DNA of 64,000 bases from Devosia faecipullorum. Lineage in GTDB: Bacteria > Pseudomonadota > Alphaproteobacteria > Rhizobiales > Devosiaceae. A program made the position numbers and the translations under genes. The notes below the pieces were generated by a model that did not search any database, had not been told where the DNA came from, and saw only the letters and a list, made by a program, of their open reading frames with translations. This document shows positions 46,423-54,984 of the stretch, one piece after another (position 1 is the stretch's first letter; every line of letters begins with the position of its first letter). The stretch is taken from NCBI RefSeq assembly GCF_015158295.1, contig NZ_JACDXV010000001.1, forward strand, positions 744,001 through 808,000. Direction: 5' to 3'.

Positions 46423-46977
46423 TCACATGCCGTCTGGGCCGCGCGCAATGGCGGCAAGCCCAGTGCGCACCACTTCGACCAGCCCGAGCGGCGCCATCAG
46501 TGCGATGAAGCTGTCCACTTTTTCCGGCTTGCCGGTCACCTCGAACACGAAACTTTCCACTGTCGCATCGACGATATGGGCGCGGAAGGCATCGGCCAAG
46601 CGCAGCGTTTCGGCGCGATGGTCACCTGAGCCCTTCACCTTGATCAGCGCCAGTTCACGTTCGAGATAAGCGCCCTCGGCGGTCAGGTCATGCACCCGAT
46701 GCACCGGCACCAGGCGCTCCAGATGCGCCTTGATCTGCACCAGCGTCTTGGGTGTCGCCACCACGACCACGGTGATGCGGCTGAGCCGCCTGTCATGCTC
46801 GGTCTCGCTGACGGTCAGGCTTTCAATATTATAGCCGCGCGCCGAAAACAGGCCGACCACGCGGGCGAGAATACCGGGCTCGTTATCCACGAGGACCGAA
46901 AGCGTATGGCGCTCGGATTGCTGGGTTTCCTGCGTCAGGAAATAGGCGGAGCCGGTGGGCTGCAAATGTGCGTTCAT
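46423..46977 (-). CDS. ilvN: acetolactate synthase small (regulatory) subunit
   Basis: This subunit activates the catalytic subunit and gives feedback inhibition by valine. The N-terminal ACT domain HTLSVLVDNEPGILARVVGLFSARGYNIESLTVS is nearly a textbook match; the second half with LALIKVKG and FVFEVTGKPEKVDSFIALMAPLGLVEVVRTGLAAIARG forms the C-terminal ACT-like domain. It follows the large subunit by 22 bases in the same transcript and is therefore under the attenuator upstream of ilvI. Confidence 0.95.
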   Translation of the reverse strand: MNAHLQPTGSAYFLTQETQQSERHTLSVLVDNEPGILARVVGLFSARGYNIESLTVSETEHDRRLSRITVVVVATPKTLVQIKAHLERLVPVHRVHDLTAEGAYLERELALIKVKGSGDHRAETLRLADAFRAHIVDATVESFVFEVTGKPEKVDSFIALMAPLGLVEVVRTGLAAIARGPDGM

Positions 46978-46999
46978 GTCGTATACCTCCGCAGCCGGC

Positions 47000-48769
47000 C
47001 TAGACCAGCGCGCGTCCCTTCTCGTCGATGATGTCGCCGATATTGGCGGTGTCGGGCAGGATGATTTCGTTGTGCGGCTTGCCCGAGGGGATCATGGGCA
47101 GGCAGTTCTCATCCTTTTCGACAATCACGTCGAACAGGACCGGGCCGTCATAATCGATCATTTCGGCAATGGCCGCATCGAGCTCTGCCGGATTTTCGCA
47201 ACGAATACCCTTGGCGCCATAGGCCTCGGCCAGCTTGACGAAATCGGGCAGCGATTCCGAATAGGAATGCGCATAACGTGAGCCATGCAGCAGATCCTGC
47301 CATTGGCGAACCATGCCCATGCGCTCATTGTTGAGGATGAACACCTTGATCGGCAGCCGATATTGCACTGCCGTGGACAGCTCCTGCATGGTCATTTGCA
47401 CCGAGGCCTCGCCGGCAATGTCGATCACCAGCGCGTCAGGATGCGCCACCTGCACGCCCACCGAGGCCGGCAGGCCATAGCCCATCGTGCCCAGCCCGCC
47501 CGAGGTCATCCAGCGATTGGGCTGCTCGAAGTGGAAATACTGGGCCGCCCACATCTGATGCTGACCCACTTCGGTGGTGATATAGACTTCCTTGTCCTGC
47601 TTTTTCGTCGCATCGTAGAGCCGCTGGATCGCCCATTGCGGCTTGATGACCGAATCCGAATTCTTGTAATTGAGCGAACCGACTGCCCGCCAGGCCTCGA
47701 TCTGCGCCCACCACGGCGCAATCGCCTCGCTGCGCGGCTGGTTGGTCCGGCTGCGCCAGATGCGGATCATCTCTTCCAGGACGCGGTTGCAATCGCCCAC
47801 GATCGGCACGTCCACGCGAATGATCTTGTTGATCGAGCTGGGATCGATATCGACATGAATCTTGCGGCTATGCGGCGAGAAGGCATCCACCCTCCCGGTA
47901 ATGCGGTCATCGAAGCGCGCGCCGATATTGATCATCACGTCGCAATCGTGCATCGCCAGATTGGCTTCGTAGGTGCCGTGCATGCCCAGCATGCCCATCC
48001 ATTGCGGATTGGAGGCGGGGAAGGCCCCCAGCCCCATCAGCGTGGAGGTGACGGGGAAGCCGGTCAGCTCGGCCAGCTCGCGCAGATTTTCCGACGCTTC
48101 CGGCCCGGCATTGATCACGCCGCCGCCGGTATAGAAAATCGGCCGCTCCGCCTTGAGCATGAGATCGACGGCTGCCTCGATGGCCGCGAGATCCCCGTCC
48201 ATCTGGGGACGATAGGACTTGTGCCGCAGCGTGCCGGGCTCGGGCTTGTAGTAATCGCCGACAGCGAATTGCACGTCCTTGGGAATGTCGATGACCACGG
48301 GGCCGGGCCGGCCGGTCGTGGCAATATGGAAAGCCTCATGCAGCACGCGCGGCAGGTCGGCGACATTCTTCACTAGGTAATTGTGCTTGGTGCAGGAGCG
48401 GGTAATGCCAACGGTGTCGCATTCCTGGAAGCCGTCCGTGCCGATCAGCGTGGTCGGCACCTGCGCGGTGATGCAGACCAGAGGAATGGAATCGAGCAAT
48501 GCGTCGGTGAGCCCGGTGACCGCGTTGGTGGCGCCGGGGCCGGAGGTGACCAGGACCACGCCGGGCTTGCCGGTCGAGCGCGCATAGCCCTCGGCCATGT
48601 GCGTCGCGCCCTGCTCGTGCCGCACCAGGATATGCTTGACGAAATCCTGCTGGAACATTGCGTCATAGATCGGCAGCGCCGCCCCACCCGGATAGCCGAA
48701 GATATGTTCGACACCCTGATCGGTCAGCGCCTGGATCACCATTTCAGCGCCAGTCATTTTTTCGGCCAT
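47000..48769 (-). CDS. ilvI: acetolactate synthase large (catalytic) subunit
   Basis: A ThDP- and FAD-dependent enzyme that makes acetolactate and acetohydroxybutyrate. The N-terminal domain GAEMVIQALTDQGVEHIFGYPGGAALP and VRHEQGATHMAEGYAR includes the catalytic Glu; the C-terminal ThDP motif reads IAGEASVQMTMQELSTA...LNN, in which the usual GD is GE. The start at 48769 has GGAAGGG seven bases upstream; the frame extends to 48907 but crosses the attenuator terminator. Length 589 aa is normal. Transcription should be controlled by the leader described in the next entries. Confidence 0.95.
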   Translation of the reverse strand: MAEKMTGAEMVIQALTDQGVEHIFGYPGGAALPIYDAMFQQDFVKHILVRHEQGATHMAEGYARSTGKPGVVLVTSGPGATNAVTGLTDALLDSIPLVCITAQVPTTLIGTDGFQECDTVGITRSCTKHNYLVKNVADLPRVLHEAFHIATTGRPGPVVIDIPKDVQFAVGDYYKPEPGTLRHKSYRPQMDGDLAAIEAAVDLMLKAERPIFYTGGGVINAGPEASENLRELAELTGFPVTSTLMGLGAFPASNPQWMGMLGMHGTYEANLAMHDCDVMINIGARFDDRITGRVDAFSPHSRKIHVDIDPSSINKIIRVDVPIVGDCNRVLEEMIRIWRSRTNQPRSEAIAPWWAQIEAWRAVGSLNYKNSDSVIKPQWAIQRLYDATKKQDKEVYITTEVGQHQMWAAQYFHFEQPNRWMTSGGLGTMGYGLPASVGVQVAHPDALVIDIAGEASVQMTMQELSTAVQYRLPIKVFILNNERMGMVRQWQDLLHGSRYAHSYSESLPDFVKLAEAYGAKGIRCENPAELDAAIAEMIDYDGPVLFDVIVEKDENCLPMIPSGKPHNEIILPDTANIGDIIDEKGRALV

Positions 48770-48847
48770 TGTCAGCCCTTCCTGAATTCCTGCCCCTCCC
48801 GGGGGTCTGTCCGTCATTTCCCGCCTCATCCCGCGCGGCGGAAAAAG

Positions 48848-48887
48848 GCAATAAAAAAAGGCAATAAAAAAGGCCCCATTCGGGACC
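48848..48887 (-). terminator. ilvIH attenuator (intrinsic terminator in the leader)
   Basis: On the minus strand GGTCCC-GAAT-GGGGCC forms a compact stem (one G-U pair) followed directly by TTTTTTATTGCC and a second T7 tract. It lies 33 bases after the stop of a 16-residue leader peptide and about 80 bases before the ilvI start, so read-through is needed to express ilvIH. Confidence 0.8.
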
Positions 48888-48919
48888 TGTTTTCGGCGCA
48901 CCAGCATTCGCGCGGGGTT

Positions 48920-48970
48920 TTACCCCACGTCGCCGATGCGCCTGCATACTACGAGAATGAGTGCCCGCAC
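48920..48970 (-). CDS. ilvIH leader peptide, 16 aa, rich in Leu/Ile/Val
   Basis: The GTG at 48970 is preceded by GGAG (48978-48981) seven bases upstream and encodes MRALILVVCRRIGDVG, stop TAA at 48920. Seven of sixteen residues are branched-chain amino acids, with LILVV consecutive. A ribosome stalled there for lack of charged tRNA would prevent the terminator downstream, the classic attenuation logic. A longer frame from an ATG at 49000 is unlikely because it starts upstream of the predicted transcription start. Confidence 0.8.
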   Translation of the reverse strand: MRALILVVCRRIGDVG

Positions 48971-49000
48971 TGGACCGCTCCAAAATTCTAGACGCGGCAT

Positions 49001-49029
49001 TGTTAAAAGTAATGCAGCCGCAAAGTCAA
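49001..49029 (-). promoter_or_regulatory. ilvIH promoter
   Basis: On the minus strand TTGACT (49029-49024) and TTAACA (49006-49001) are separated by 17 bases, close to the sigma-70 consensus. The transcript would start near 48994, shortly before the leader peptide. The divergent phosphate transporter gene starts at 49158. Confidence 0.7.
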
Positions 49030-49157
49030 GCCAAAGCCACCATGCCCCCGAACGCCCCGCAACAGGGGGTAAAGCCGATGCGTGGCGTTTTGGGGGATTG
49101 CAGTGCCGCGCAGGGATGCTAAAGCCCCAGCCAAATTCACGATGACAGTGTGATGAA

Positions 49158-50654
49158 ATGAGCAAAAGCGCGCTGGACAAGGACTTGCAGCGGGTCACGG
49201 GCCTGGAGATCGCCACGCACGATCTGGGCCGCAAACTCGCCGCGCCGGGCATTGCGCTGGTCTTCCTGCTGCTCGCGGCGCTGTGGGGCAGTTTCGTCGT
49301 CGGTGATGGACCCTCAGCCTATATCGTGATCATCGGAGCCGCCATTGCCGGCTATATGGCGCTCAATGTCGGCGCCAATGACGTGGCCAATAATATGGGC
49401 CCCGCCGTGGGCTCCCGCGCCCTCACCATGGTCGGCGCATTGATCATCGCCGCCATATTCGAGGCCGCTGGCGCCCTTCTCGCTGGCGGCGACGTGGTCA
49501 ATACCGTGGCGCGCGACCTGCTGCTGGCGCCGGAAATCGAGGCCACCACCTTCATTCTCGTGATGATGGCGGCTCTGCTCGCTTCGGCCCTCTGGGTCAA
49601 TCTGGCCACCTATATCGGCGCGCCGGTATCCACCACCCACGCCGTGGTCGGCGGCGTGGTCGGCTCGGGCATCGCCTCCGCCGGCTTTGCCGTGGTAAAC
49701 TGGCCGACGATCGGCGCCATTGCCACGTCCTGGGTCATCTCCCCCGTCCTGGGTGGCTTGTTCGCGGCCCTGTTCCTCATCATTGTCCAGAGCACCATTA
49801 CCGGGCGGCTCGACAAGATTTCCGCGGCGCGGCTCTGGGTGCCCATCTTCGTTGCCGCCATGACCGGCATCTTTGTCATGTATCTGGCCACCAAGGGGTT
49901 GAGCCGGATCTGGAAACCGGACGGCGTCACCACGCTCCTGCTCGGGCTCGGCTTCAGCATTTTGGGCTGGCTCGTGGCCATGCCGTGGGTCCGCAAGCAG
50001 TCGCAGCACATGGAAAACCGCAAGAAACACGTGGCGACTTTGTTCCGGCTGCCGCTGATTGTCTCGGCGGCGCTGCTGTCCTTCGCCCACGGCGCCAATG
50101 ACGTCGCCAACGCCATCGGCCCGCTCGCCGCCATTGCCAGCGCCGTCGAAACCGGCACTGGCGATGTCGCCGGGATCACCTTGCCCTTCTGGGTGCTGGC
50201 CATCGGCGCCATCGGCATTTCTCTGGGCCTGGCGCTGTTTGGCCCCCGCCTCATCCGCACCGTGGGCGAACAGATCACCAAGCTTAATGAAATCCGCGCG
50301 TGTTGCGCCGCCCTCTCCGCCGCCATCACCGTATTGGTGGCCTCGGCCCTGGGCATGCCGGTCTCGTCCACCCATATTGCGGTGGGCGCGGTCTTCGGCG
50401 TTGGTTTCCTGCGCGAATATGCGTCGCGCCGCGACATGGATGGCAGCTCCGTTCCGGTCAATGCGCGGTTCATGGATGCCAGCCAGCTCAATGCTACACC
50501 CGAAGACGCATTGGCCAATGCCCGCCAGCGCGAGGGCCGCCTGCTGGTGCGCCGGCAGCATGTCTACAGCATCTTCGCCGCCTGGGTCGTGACAGTTCCG
50601 GCATCGGCCCTGCTGGCCGGCCTGCTTTATCTGGGGCTGGACCTGATTATTTAG
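49158..50654 (+). CDS. PiT-family inorganic phosphate transporter, 498 aa
   Basis: The duplicated PiT signatures are present in both halves: NVGANDVANNMGPAVGSRAL and HGANDVANAIGPLAAI, with PVSTTHAVVGGVVG and PVSSTHIAVGAVFG. About eleven membrane segments are visible, with a loop of some 60 residues near residues 425-475. It takes up phosphate (as a metal complex) with protons. It is divergent from ilvIH and overlaps the convergent NUDIX gene by four bases. Confidence 0.95.
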   Translation: MSKSALDKDLQRVTGLEIATHDLGRKLAAPGIALVFLLLAALWGSFVVGDGPSAYIVIIGAAIAGYMALNVGANDVANNMGPAVGSRALTMVGALIIAAIFEAAGALLAGGDVVNTVARDLLLAPEIEATTFILVMMAALLASALWVNLATYIGAPVSTTHAVVGGVVGSGIASAGFAVVNWPTIGAIATSWVISPVLGGLFAALFLIIVQSTITGRLDKISAARLWVPIFVAAMTGIFVMYLATKGLSRIWKPDGVTTLLLGLGFSILGWLVAMPWVRKQSQHMENRKKHVATLFRLPLIVSAALLSFAHGANDVANAIGPLAAIASAVETGTGDVAGITLPFWVLAIGAIGISLGLALFGPRLIRTVGEQITKLNEIRACCAALSAAITVLVASALGMPVSSTHIAVGAVFGVGFLREYASRRDMDGSSVPVNARFMDASQLNATPEDALANARQREGRLLVRRQHVYSIFAAWVVTVPASALLAGLLYLGLDLII

Positions 50655-51112
50655 GTCTTGCCGATGCGCTGGACGTGCAGCATCTCGGCGAGGCGGGCGA
50701 GCGAACGGTCCGCCAGCAGGCGCCTGGCTTCGGACAGCGTCGCCCAATGGCGCAGGCGCTGATTGTCTTCGCGCCAATTGTCATGCTGCTGGGTCACCCG
50801 CAGCGGATATAGATCGACATCGACCAGCGTCACGCCATCATTGCCGATGCTGGCTCGATAGCTGCCGACCGGCGATTGCTCGATATCGCCGGAAACGCCC
50901 GCCTCTTCCAGCGCCTCGCTGGCCGCGCTGTCCCAGGGGGTGAAGCCCGGCTCGATCGCGCCCTTGGGAAAAATCCACTTTCCGCTGCGCCGCGAGGTGA
51001 TGAGCAGGAAAGCCATGCGCCCGTCTACGATTGCATAAGGCATCGCCCCCGCCTGCCGCAGCCCCTCCGGCGTTTCCACCTTCGGGCTCCAGTTCTTGAG
51101 AAATTCGCGCAT
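50651..51112 (-). CDS. NUDIX hydrolase, 153 aa
   Basis: The Nudix box reads PKGAIEPGFTPWDSAASEALEEAGV: the helix with the ExxEE metal ligands is kept, while the first conserved Glu is replaced by Phe and the Arg of REUXEE by Ser. This form is frequent among alphaproteobacterial relatives of diphosphoinositol-polyphosphate and ApnA hydrolases. The substrate is unknown. Confidence 0.88.
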   Translation of the reverse strand: MREFLKNWSPKVETPEGLRQAGAMPYAIVDGRMAFLLITSRRSGKWIFPKGAIEPGFTPWDSAASEALEEAGVSGDIEQSPVGSYRASIGNDGVTLVDVDLYPLRVTQQHDNWREDNQRLRHWATLSEARRLLADRSLARLAEMLHVQRIGKT

Positions 51113-51183
51113 CGCCTCACCACAATATCATGTCAGCGCCGTTTGGCACGGCTGGGCCGCCGGAGTCCACCGTCCCGACGAAA

Positions 51184-51205
51184 AACAGGCCCCGAAGGGC
51201 CTGTT
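51184..51205 (-). terminator. Rho-independent terminator of the cold shock gene
   Basis: Nine-base arms AACAGGCCC and GGGCCTGTT pair perfectly around CGAA and are followed on the minus strand by a T5 tract. It lies 54 bases after the cold shock gene stop. Confidence 0.85.
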
Positions 51206-51259
51206 CGAATTCTTTGATGCGGGAGCGCGCCGCAAGCTGGCGACAAATGCCGCCTCGTC

Positions 51260-51475
51260 TTAGCTCAGCAGCGTCAGCTGGCCGGCGGAAACCTTGCCGT
51301 CACGGCCAGTTTCCAGCTCGAAGCTCACCTTGTCGCCTTCGTAAAGGCCCTGCAGGCCCGACCGCTGCACGGCGGAAATGTGCACGAATGCATCCTTCTC
51401 GCCATTGTCGGGCGAAATGAAGCCATAGCCCTTGGTGGTGTTGAAGAACTTCACGGTCCCGGTAATGGCGGCCAT
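51260..51475 (-). CDS. cold shock protein (CspA family), 71 aa
   Basis: A single cold-shock domain with RNP1 KGYGFI and RNP2 AFVHIS, start MAAITGTVKFFNTTKGYGF. It binds single-stranded nucleic acid and melts RNA structure. Upstream lies a 200-base leader with no gene, which could be the long 5' UTR typical of csp genes. Confidence 0.95.
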   Translation of the reverse strand: MAAITGTVKFFNTTKGYGFISPDNGEKDAFVHISAVQRSGLQGLYEGDKVSFELETGRDGKVSAGQLTLLS

Positions 51476-51675
51476 GGAAAACCTCTTGGTCTGTTATGCC
51501 GCATGTTGCGGCGTAAGGATCTATCCGGTGCAGGGCACCGCATTTACGATTCACGAGATCAGGAGGTAGCCTATGGTCCGGTCGAGCCGAACATTCAGGT
51601 AGCGCAAGACAAGTGGCACGCAAGCGATACTATCTCTTGGCGTCTTTGCTTTTTCAAGATCGATTCCGCTACACG

Positions 51676-51709
51676 AAAACACCCGGCTGGGGGGCCAGCC
51701 GGGTGTTTT
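51676..51709. terminator. strong hairpin terminator after the glycine-zipper lipoprotein gene
   Basis: Fifteen-base arms AAAACACCCGGCTGG and CCAGCCGGGTGTTTT pair perfectly around GGGG. T tracts are present on both strands, so it can work in both directions; the gene it serves is the leftward lipoprotein. Confidence 0.9.
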
Positions 51710-51760
51710 TGCGCCGGGGAGGCGCTGAGCCGCAGGGGGCGCTGCGGCATTCGGAAATTC

Positions 51761-52039
51761 TTATCCGCGCGGTGCGCAGGTATCGATGAACTCGCGGCCA
51801 TAGCGATCGACATAGACGCACTGATTGCGGGCCCGGTTGTGGACGCGAACCGCGTCGCCAACGGCAGCGCCTGCTACCGCACCGATACCGGCACCCACTG
51901 CCGTGCCGACGAGGCTGCCGCCAGTTGCGGCTGCGCCGACGACGCCTCCGCCAATGGCACCGACGGTTGCGCCCTGCTGGGTGGTGGTGCAGGCCGCCAT
52001 CGACAGCGCGGTCACGGCAATGATCAGAATTTTGTGCAT
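51761..52039 (-). CDS. glycine-zipper lipoprotein, 92 aa
   Basis: A lipoprotein signal peptide with lipobox MAAC is followed by a glycine-zipper segment rich in Gly/Ala/Val (GATVGAIGGGVVGAAATGG and GTAVGAGIGAVAG) and a polar tail with two Cys. Resembles the OmpA-like/SlyB-type glycine-zipper proteins thought to sit in the outer membrane. GGAGG precedes the ATG at 52039 by about six bases. Confidence 0.85.
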   Translation of the reverse strand: MHKILIIAVTALSMAACTTTQQGATVGAIGGGVVGAAATGGSLVGTAVGAGIGAVAGAAVGDAVRVHNRARNQCVYVDRYGREFIDTCAPRG

Positions 52040-52114
52040 GGGATCCTCCAACAGCATATTTCTGCAATCTCGCAGTCTGAAATGCGCCTTCTCCTGAAAG
52101 GTTCCAGCGCGATT

Positions 52115-52492
52115 TTAATCTTTATTGATCTTTTTTCGATTGGGCCCGAAAAATCCGGCAAGTGCGACGAAGGCCCAACCCAGCATCATGCCCCCGCCAC
52201 CAAGGGGCGCGGCGCCAGGGAAAAGACCATTCCCTGTCCATTCGCGCAACCCCAGATCGCCTGCGAAGACCAATGTGCCTGCCGCAAGAATCCAACCGGC
52301 AGCCAGCAACATGCGCGAGTTCCCAAACAGGCCCAGCGCCAGCAATGCCGGACCATGCGACAGGCCGATGGCGGCAATACCGGCCAGATTACGCGACTCC
52401 GCCATGTGCGAAGACCCCGCCGCTGCAGCGACCCCGGCAGCGCCCACAAGCCCCGCAACGACCAACAGAAGACCCTGCTTATAATGATCCAT
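52115..52492 (-). CDS. DUF423 family small membrane protein, 125 aa
   Basis: Four hydrophobic segments and the DUF423 pattern (VAGLVGAAGVAAAAGSSHM, GLSHGPALLALGL, AAPLGGGGMMLGWAFVALAG) are visible. Function is unknown. The ATG at 52492 begins the first membrane segment; the open frame to 52615 has no better start. Confidence 0.85.
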   Translation of the reverse strand: MDHYKQGLLLVVAGLVGAAGVAAAAGSSHMAESRNLAGIAAIGLSHGPALLALGLFGNSRMLLAAGWILAAGTLVFAGDLGLREWTGNGLFPGAAPLGGGGMMLGWAFVALAGFFGPNRKKINKD

Positions 52493-52560
52493 GATTTCCC
52501 ACTGCTTTCCCACCGGGCCGGTTTCGACTACAGCATGGCTCGCAAGTGTAGGAAAAGACA

Positions 52561-53985
52561 ATGAGTGACACAGTCGCGCCGGTCGAACGGGTGCAATCCG
52601 TGCCATCCGCGGCATTGAGCTGGGGCGAGGAACTGCGCGCGACCTTTACCCTGGCCTGGCCATTGGTCATCGCGCAATTGGCGCAGAACGCCCTGCACAC
52701 GACGGACGTGATCCTGCTCGGCTGGCTCGGGCCCGCCTATCTCGCCGCTGGCACGCTGGGAACCACGTTTTTCATGCCCTTCCTGCTGTTTGGTGTCGGC
52801 GTCGTTGGCGCTGTGGCGCCGCTGGTGGCGCAGGCGCGCGGCGCCCGCAACATCAAGGCCATCCGCCGCATCGTACGGCAGGGATTCTGGGCGACGATCG
52901 TGCTGGCCACTCTCCTGCTGCCCCTGGTTCTCCAGATCAGGCCGATCTACCTGTTTCTCGGGCAGGATCCGGCCGCAACCGAGATGGCCGAGCAATTCGT
53001 CCAGATCGTCGCCTGGTCGCTTTTTCCGGCTATCGGCATCATCGCGCTGCGCTCCTTCCTCTCCGCCTTCGACGCCACCCGCATCATTCTGGTGATCACG
53101 CTGATGGGCGTCGTCATCAATGCGCTCATCGCCTATGCGCTGATTTTCGGCAATTTCGGTCTCCCTCGCCTCGAATTGCGCGGGGCGGGCATCGCCACGC
53201 TCACCACCAACATCATCATGTTCCTGCTGATGCTGGCCTATGTCGTGCGCCATCCCCGATTCGGGCGCTTCCATATCCTCATGCGGTTCTGGAAGCCCGA
53301 TTGGGGCCATTTCCGCTCCATCTTCGCTATCGGCACGCCGATTGCCCTCACAATTCTGGCCGAGGTCGGCATGTTCACCGCCGCGGCGCTGCTGATGGGC
53401 CTGATCGGCACCGATGAAATCGCCGCCCACGCCATCGCGCTGCAATGCGCCTCCATGGCCTTCATGGTGCCGATGGGCCTCGGCATCGCCGCCACCGTGC
53501 GTGTGGGCGTCGCCTATGGCCGCCGCGACCGCGAAGGCATCCGCAAGGCCGGCTGGATGGCGCTCATGCTCGGCACCGGCTTCATGACCCTGTCCTGCCT
53601 CACCTTCCTGTTCTTTGGCCGGCCCATCGTCTCGATCTTTCTCGATCCGTCCGTCGAGGCCAACGCCCATGCACTCGGCCTCGCCGTGTCCTTCCTTGCC
53701 GTCGCTGCCATCTTCCAGCTGGTGGATGGCGCGCAGGTCACCGCCGCACACGCCCTGCGCGGCCTCAACGACACCAAAATTCCGATGGTGCTGGCCATTA
53801 TCGGCTATTGGATGATTGGCTTGCCGACCAGCTATGTTCTGGGTTTCGTGTTCGACCTGCGCGGCGTCGGCATCTGGCTCGGCCTCGCGGTCGGCCTCAC
53901 CTTCGTTGCCATCGTGCTGCTCACCCGCTTTGCACTGCGCGAAAGGCTGGGCCTTTTGGAAAAGATCGGGGTGGCACGGGGTTAA
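52561..53985 (+). CDS. MATE-family efflux transporter, 474 aa
   Basis: About twelve membrane helices in two MatE repeats: an N-terminal FTLAWPLVIAQLAQNALHTTDVILLGWLGP and a second half beginning near FRSIFAIGTPIALTILAEVGMF. PMGLGIAATVRVGVAYGRRD and VDGAQVTAAHALRGLNDT are typical of NorM-type pumps that export cationic drugs against Na+ or H+. Substrate unknown; no regulator is adjacent. Confidence 0.93.
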   Translation: MSDTVAPVERVQSVPSAALSWGEELRATFTLAWPLVIAQLAQNALHTTDVILLGWLGPAYLAAGTLGTTFFMPFLLFGVGVVGAVAPLVAQARGARNIKAIRRIVRQGFWATIVLATLLLPLVLQIRPIYLFLGQDPAATEMAEQFVQIVAWSLFPAIGIIALRSFLSAFDATRIILVITLMGVVINALIAYALIFGNFGLPRLELRGAGIATLTTNIIMFLLMLAYVVRHPRFGRFHILMRFWKPDWGHFRSIFAIGTPIALTILAEVGMFTAAALLMGLIGTDEIAAHAIALQCASMAFMVPMGLGIAATVRVGVAYGRRDREGIRKAGWMALMLGTGFMTLSCLTFLFFGRPIVSIFLDPSVEANAHALGLAVSFLAVAAIFQLVDGAQVTAAHALRGLNDTKIPMVLAIIGYWMIGLPTSYVLGFVFDLRGVGIWLGLAVGLTFVAIVLLTRFALRERLGLLEKIGVARG

Positions 53986-54037
53986 ATCACCTGCGCCTCT
54001 CGCGGGGCCTTCCGACGGACCTGCCCACCCCATTGTC

Positions 54038-54059
54038 ATTGCCCGGCTTGTCCGGCAAT
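54038..54059. repeat. REP-like palindrome between MATE and miaA
   Basis: Arms ATTGCCCGG and CCGGCAAT with loop CTTGT; one base is missing in the right arm. It shares core sequence with the palindromes at 24651-24673 and 40671-40693 and lies between convergent genes, where it may act as a transcription barrier. Confidence 0.65.
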
Positions 54060-54075
54060 CCAATTCCCCTGCCGC

Positions 54076-54957
54076 CTAACCCGGCACGATGCGCGGCCAG
54101 TCTCCCATGCGGTTGCGAAACCAGGTCCGCTGCCTTTTGGCATATTGCCTTGTGGCGATGATGGCGCGCTCGATGGCTTCGTCGCGGTCCAGTTCACCGG
54201 CCAGCCATGCCGATATCTCCGGCACGCCGATCGCCTTCATTGCCGGCAACGACGGATCGAGCTGTTGTGACAGCACCGCCCGGACCTCGTCTACAGCCCC
54301 CGATTCGAACATGGCCTCGAAGCGCCGCGCGATCCGCCCCCTCAAGATCTCCCGGTCCGGCCACAAAACCATTTTTTCCAGCGACCACTCGGCGAGGAGC
54401 CCCGGTCGCTGATCGGCCTGAAAGCTGGAAAGTGTCCGCCCTGTTGCCCGCTTGACCGCCAGCGCCCGGATCGCCCGCTGCGGATCGGCCACGCTCAGCC
54501 GCGCCGCCGTTTCGGGATCTTCCTTCAGCAGCAATGCCATGCGCCCCGCTTCGTCCAGCGCTTGAATCTCTTGTTGAACTTGAAGCACGGCCGCCTCGCC
54601 GATCTCGGGAATATCGGCAAATCCCTTGGTCAGCGCATCGAAATAAAGCCCTGTCCCACCAACGAAAATCAGCTCGCGCGCTGGAGAGGCTTCGGCAATT
54701 ATCGCCTCCACTGCCCGCACCCATTGTCCGGTCGAGAACCGCTGCGTCACCGGCACAAAGCCATAGAGCCGGTGTTCGGCGGCGGCCTCGTCCTCGGAGC
54801 TCGGTCGGGCGGTGACGATTTGCAGCGTGTCATAAACCTGCATGGAATCGGCATTGACGATGAGCCCGCCGCCACGCCGCGCGCGGTCCAGCGCCAGCGC
54901 CGACTTGCCGCTTGCGGTTGGACCCGCTATCAGCACTGCGCGCCTCTGGCCCATCAA
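54076..54957 (-). CDS. miaA: tRNA dimethylallyltransferase
   Basis: MiaA adds a dimethylallyl group to A37 of tRNAs reading UNN codons. The P-loop GPTASGKS (12-19), NADSMQVYDTLQIVTARPS, and the FVGGTGLYFDALTKGFADIPEI region match, and RQYAKRQRTWFRNR near the C-terminus is the tRNA-binding signature. Length 293 aa is normal. It is divergent from serB with 27 bases between the starts. Confidence 0.95.
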   Translation of the reverse strand: MMGQRRAVLIAGPTASGKSALALDRARRGGGLIVNADSMQVYDTLQIVTARPSSEDEAAAEHRLYGFVPVTQRFSTGQWVRAVEAIIAEASPARELIFVGGTGLYFDALTKGFADIPEIGEAAVLQVQQEIQALDEAGRMALLLKEDPETAARLSVADPQRAIRALAVKRATGRTLSSFQADQRPGLLAEWSLEKMVLWPDREILRGRIARRFEAMFESGAVDEVRAVLSQQLDPSLPAMKAIGVPEISAWLAGELDRDEAIERAIIATRQYAKRQRTWFRNRMGDWPRIVPG

Positions 54958-54984
54958 ATCCCGCCTCCGAAAGCTGCTGTCGCC

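Noticed and set aside
48770..48907. N-terminal extension of IlvI
   Set aside because: The extension translates the attenuator T tracts (FFIAFFYCLF) and lies before a good ribosome binding site at the normal start.
49314..50777. 487-residue minus-strand frame opposite the phosphate transporter
   Set aside because: Composition (Gly/Asp/His/Gln) is that of an antisense shadow; the PiT motifs on the + strand are unambiguous.
52528..54063. 511-residue minus-strand frame opposite the MATE gene
   Set aside because: Same reason: shadow of a membrane protein gene, no start site or motif.
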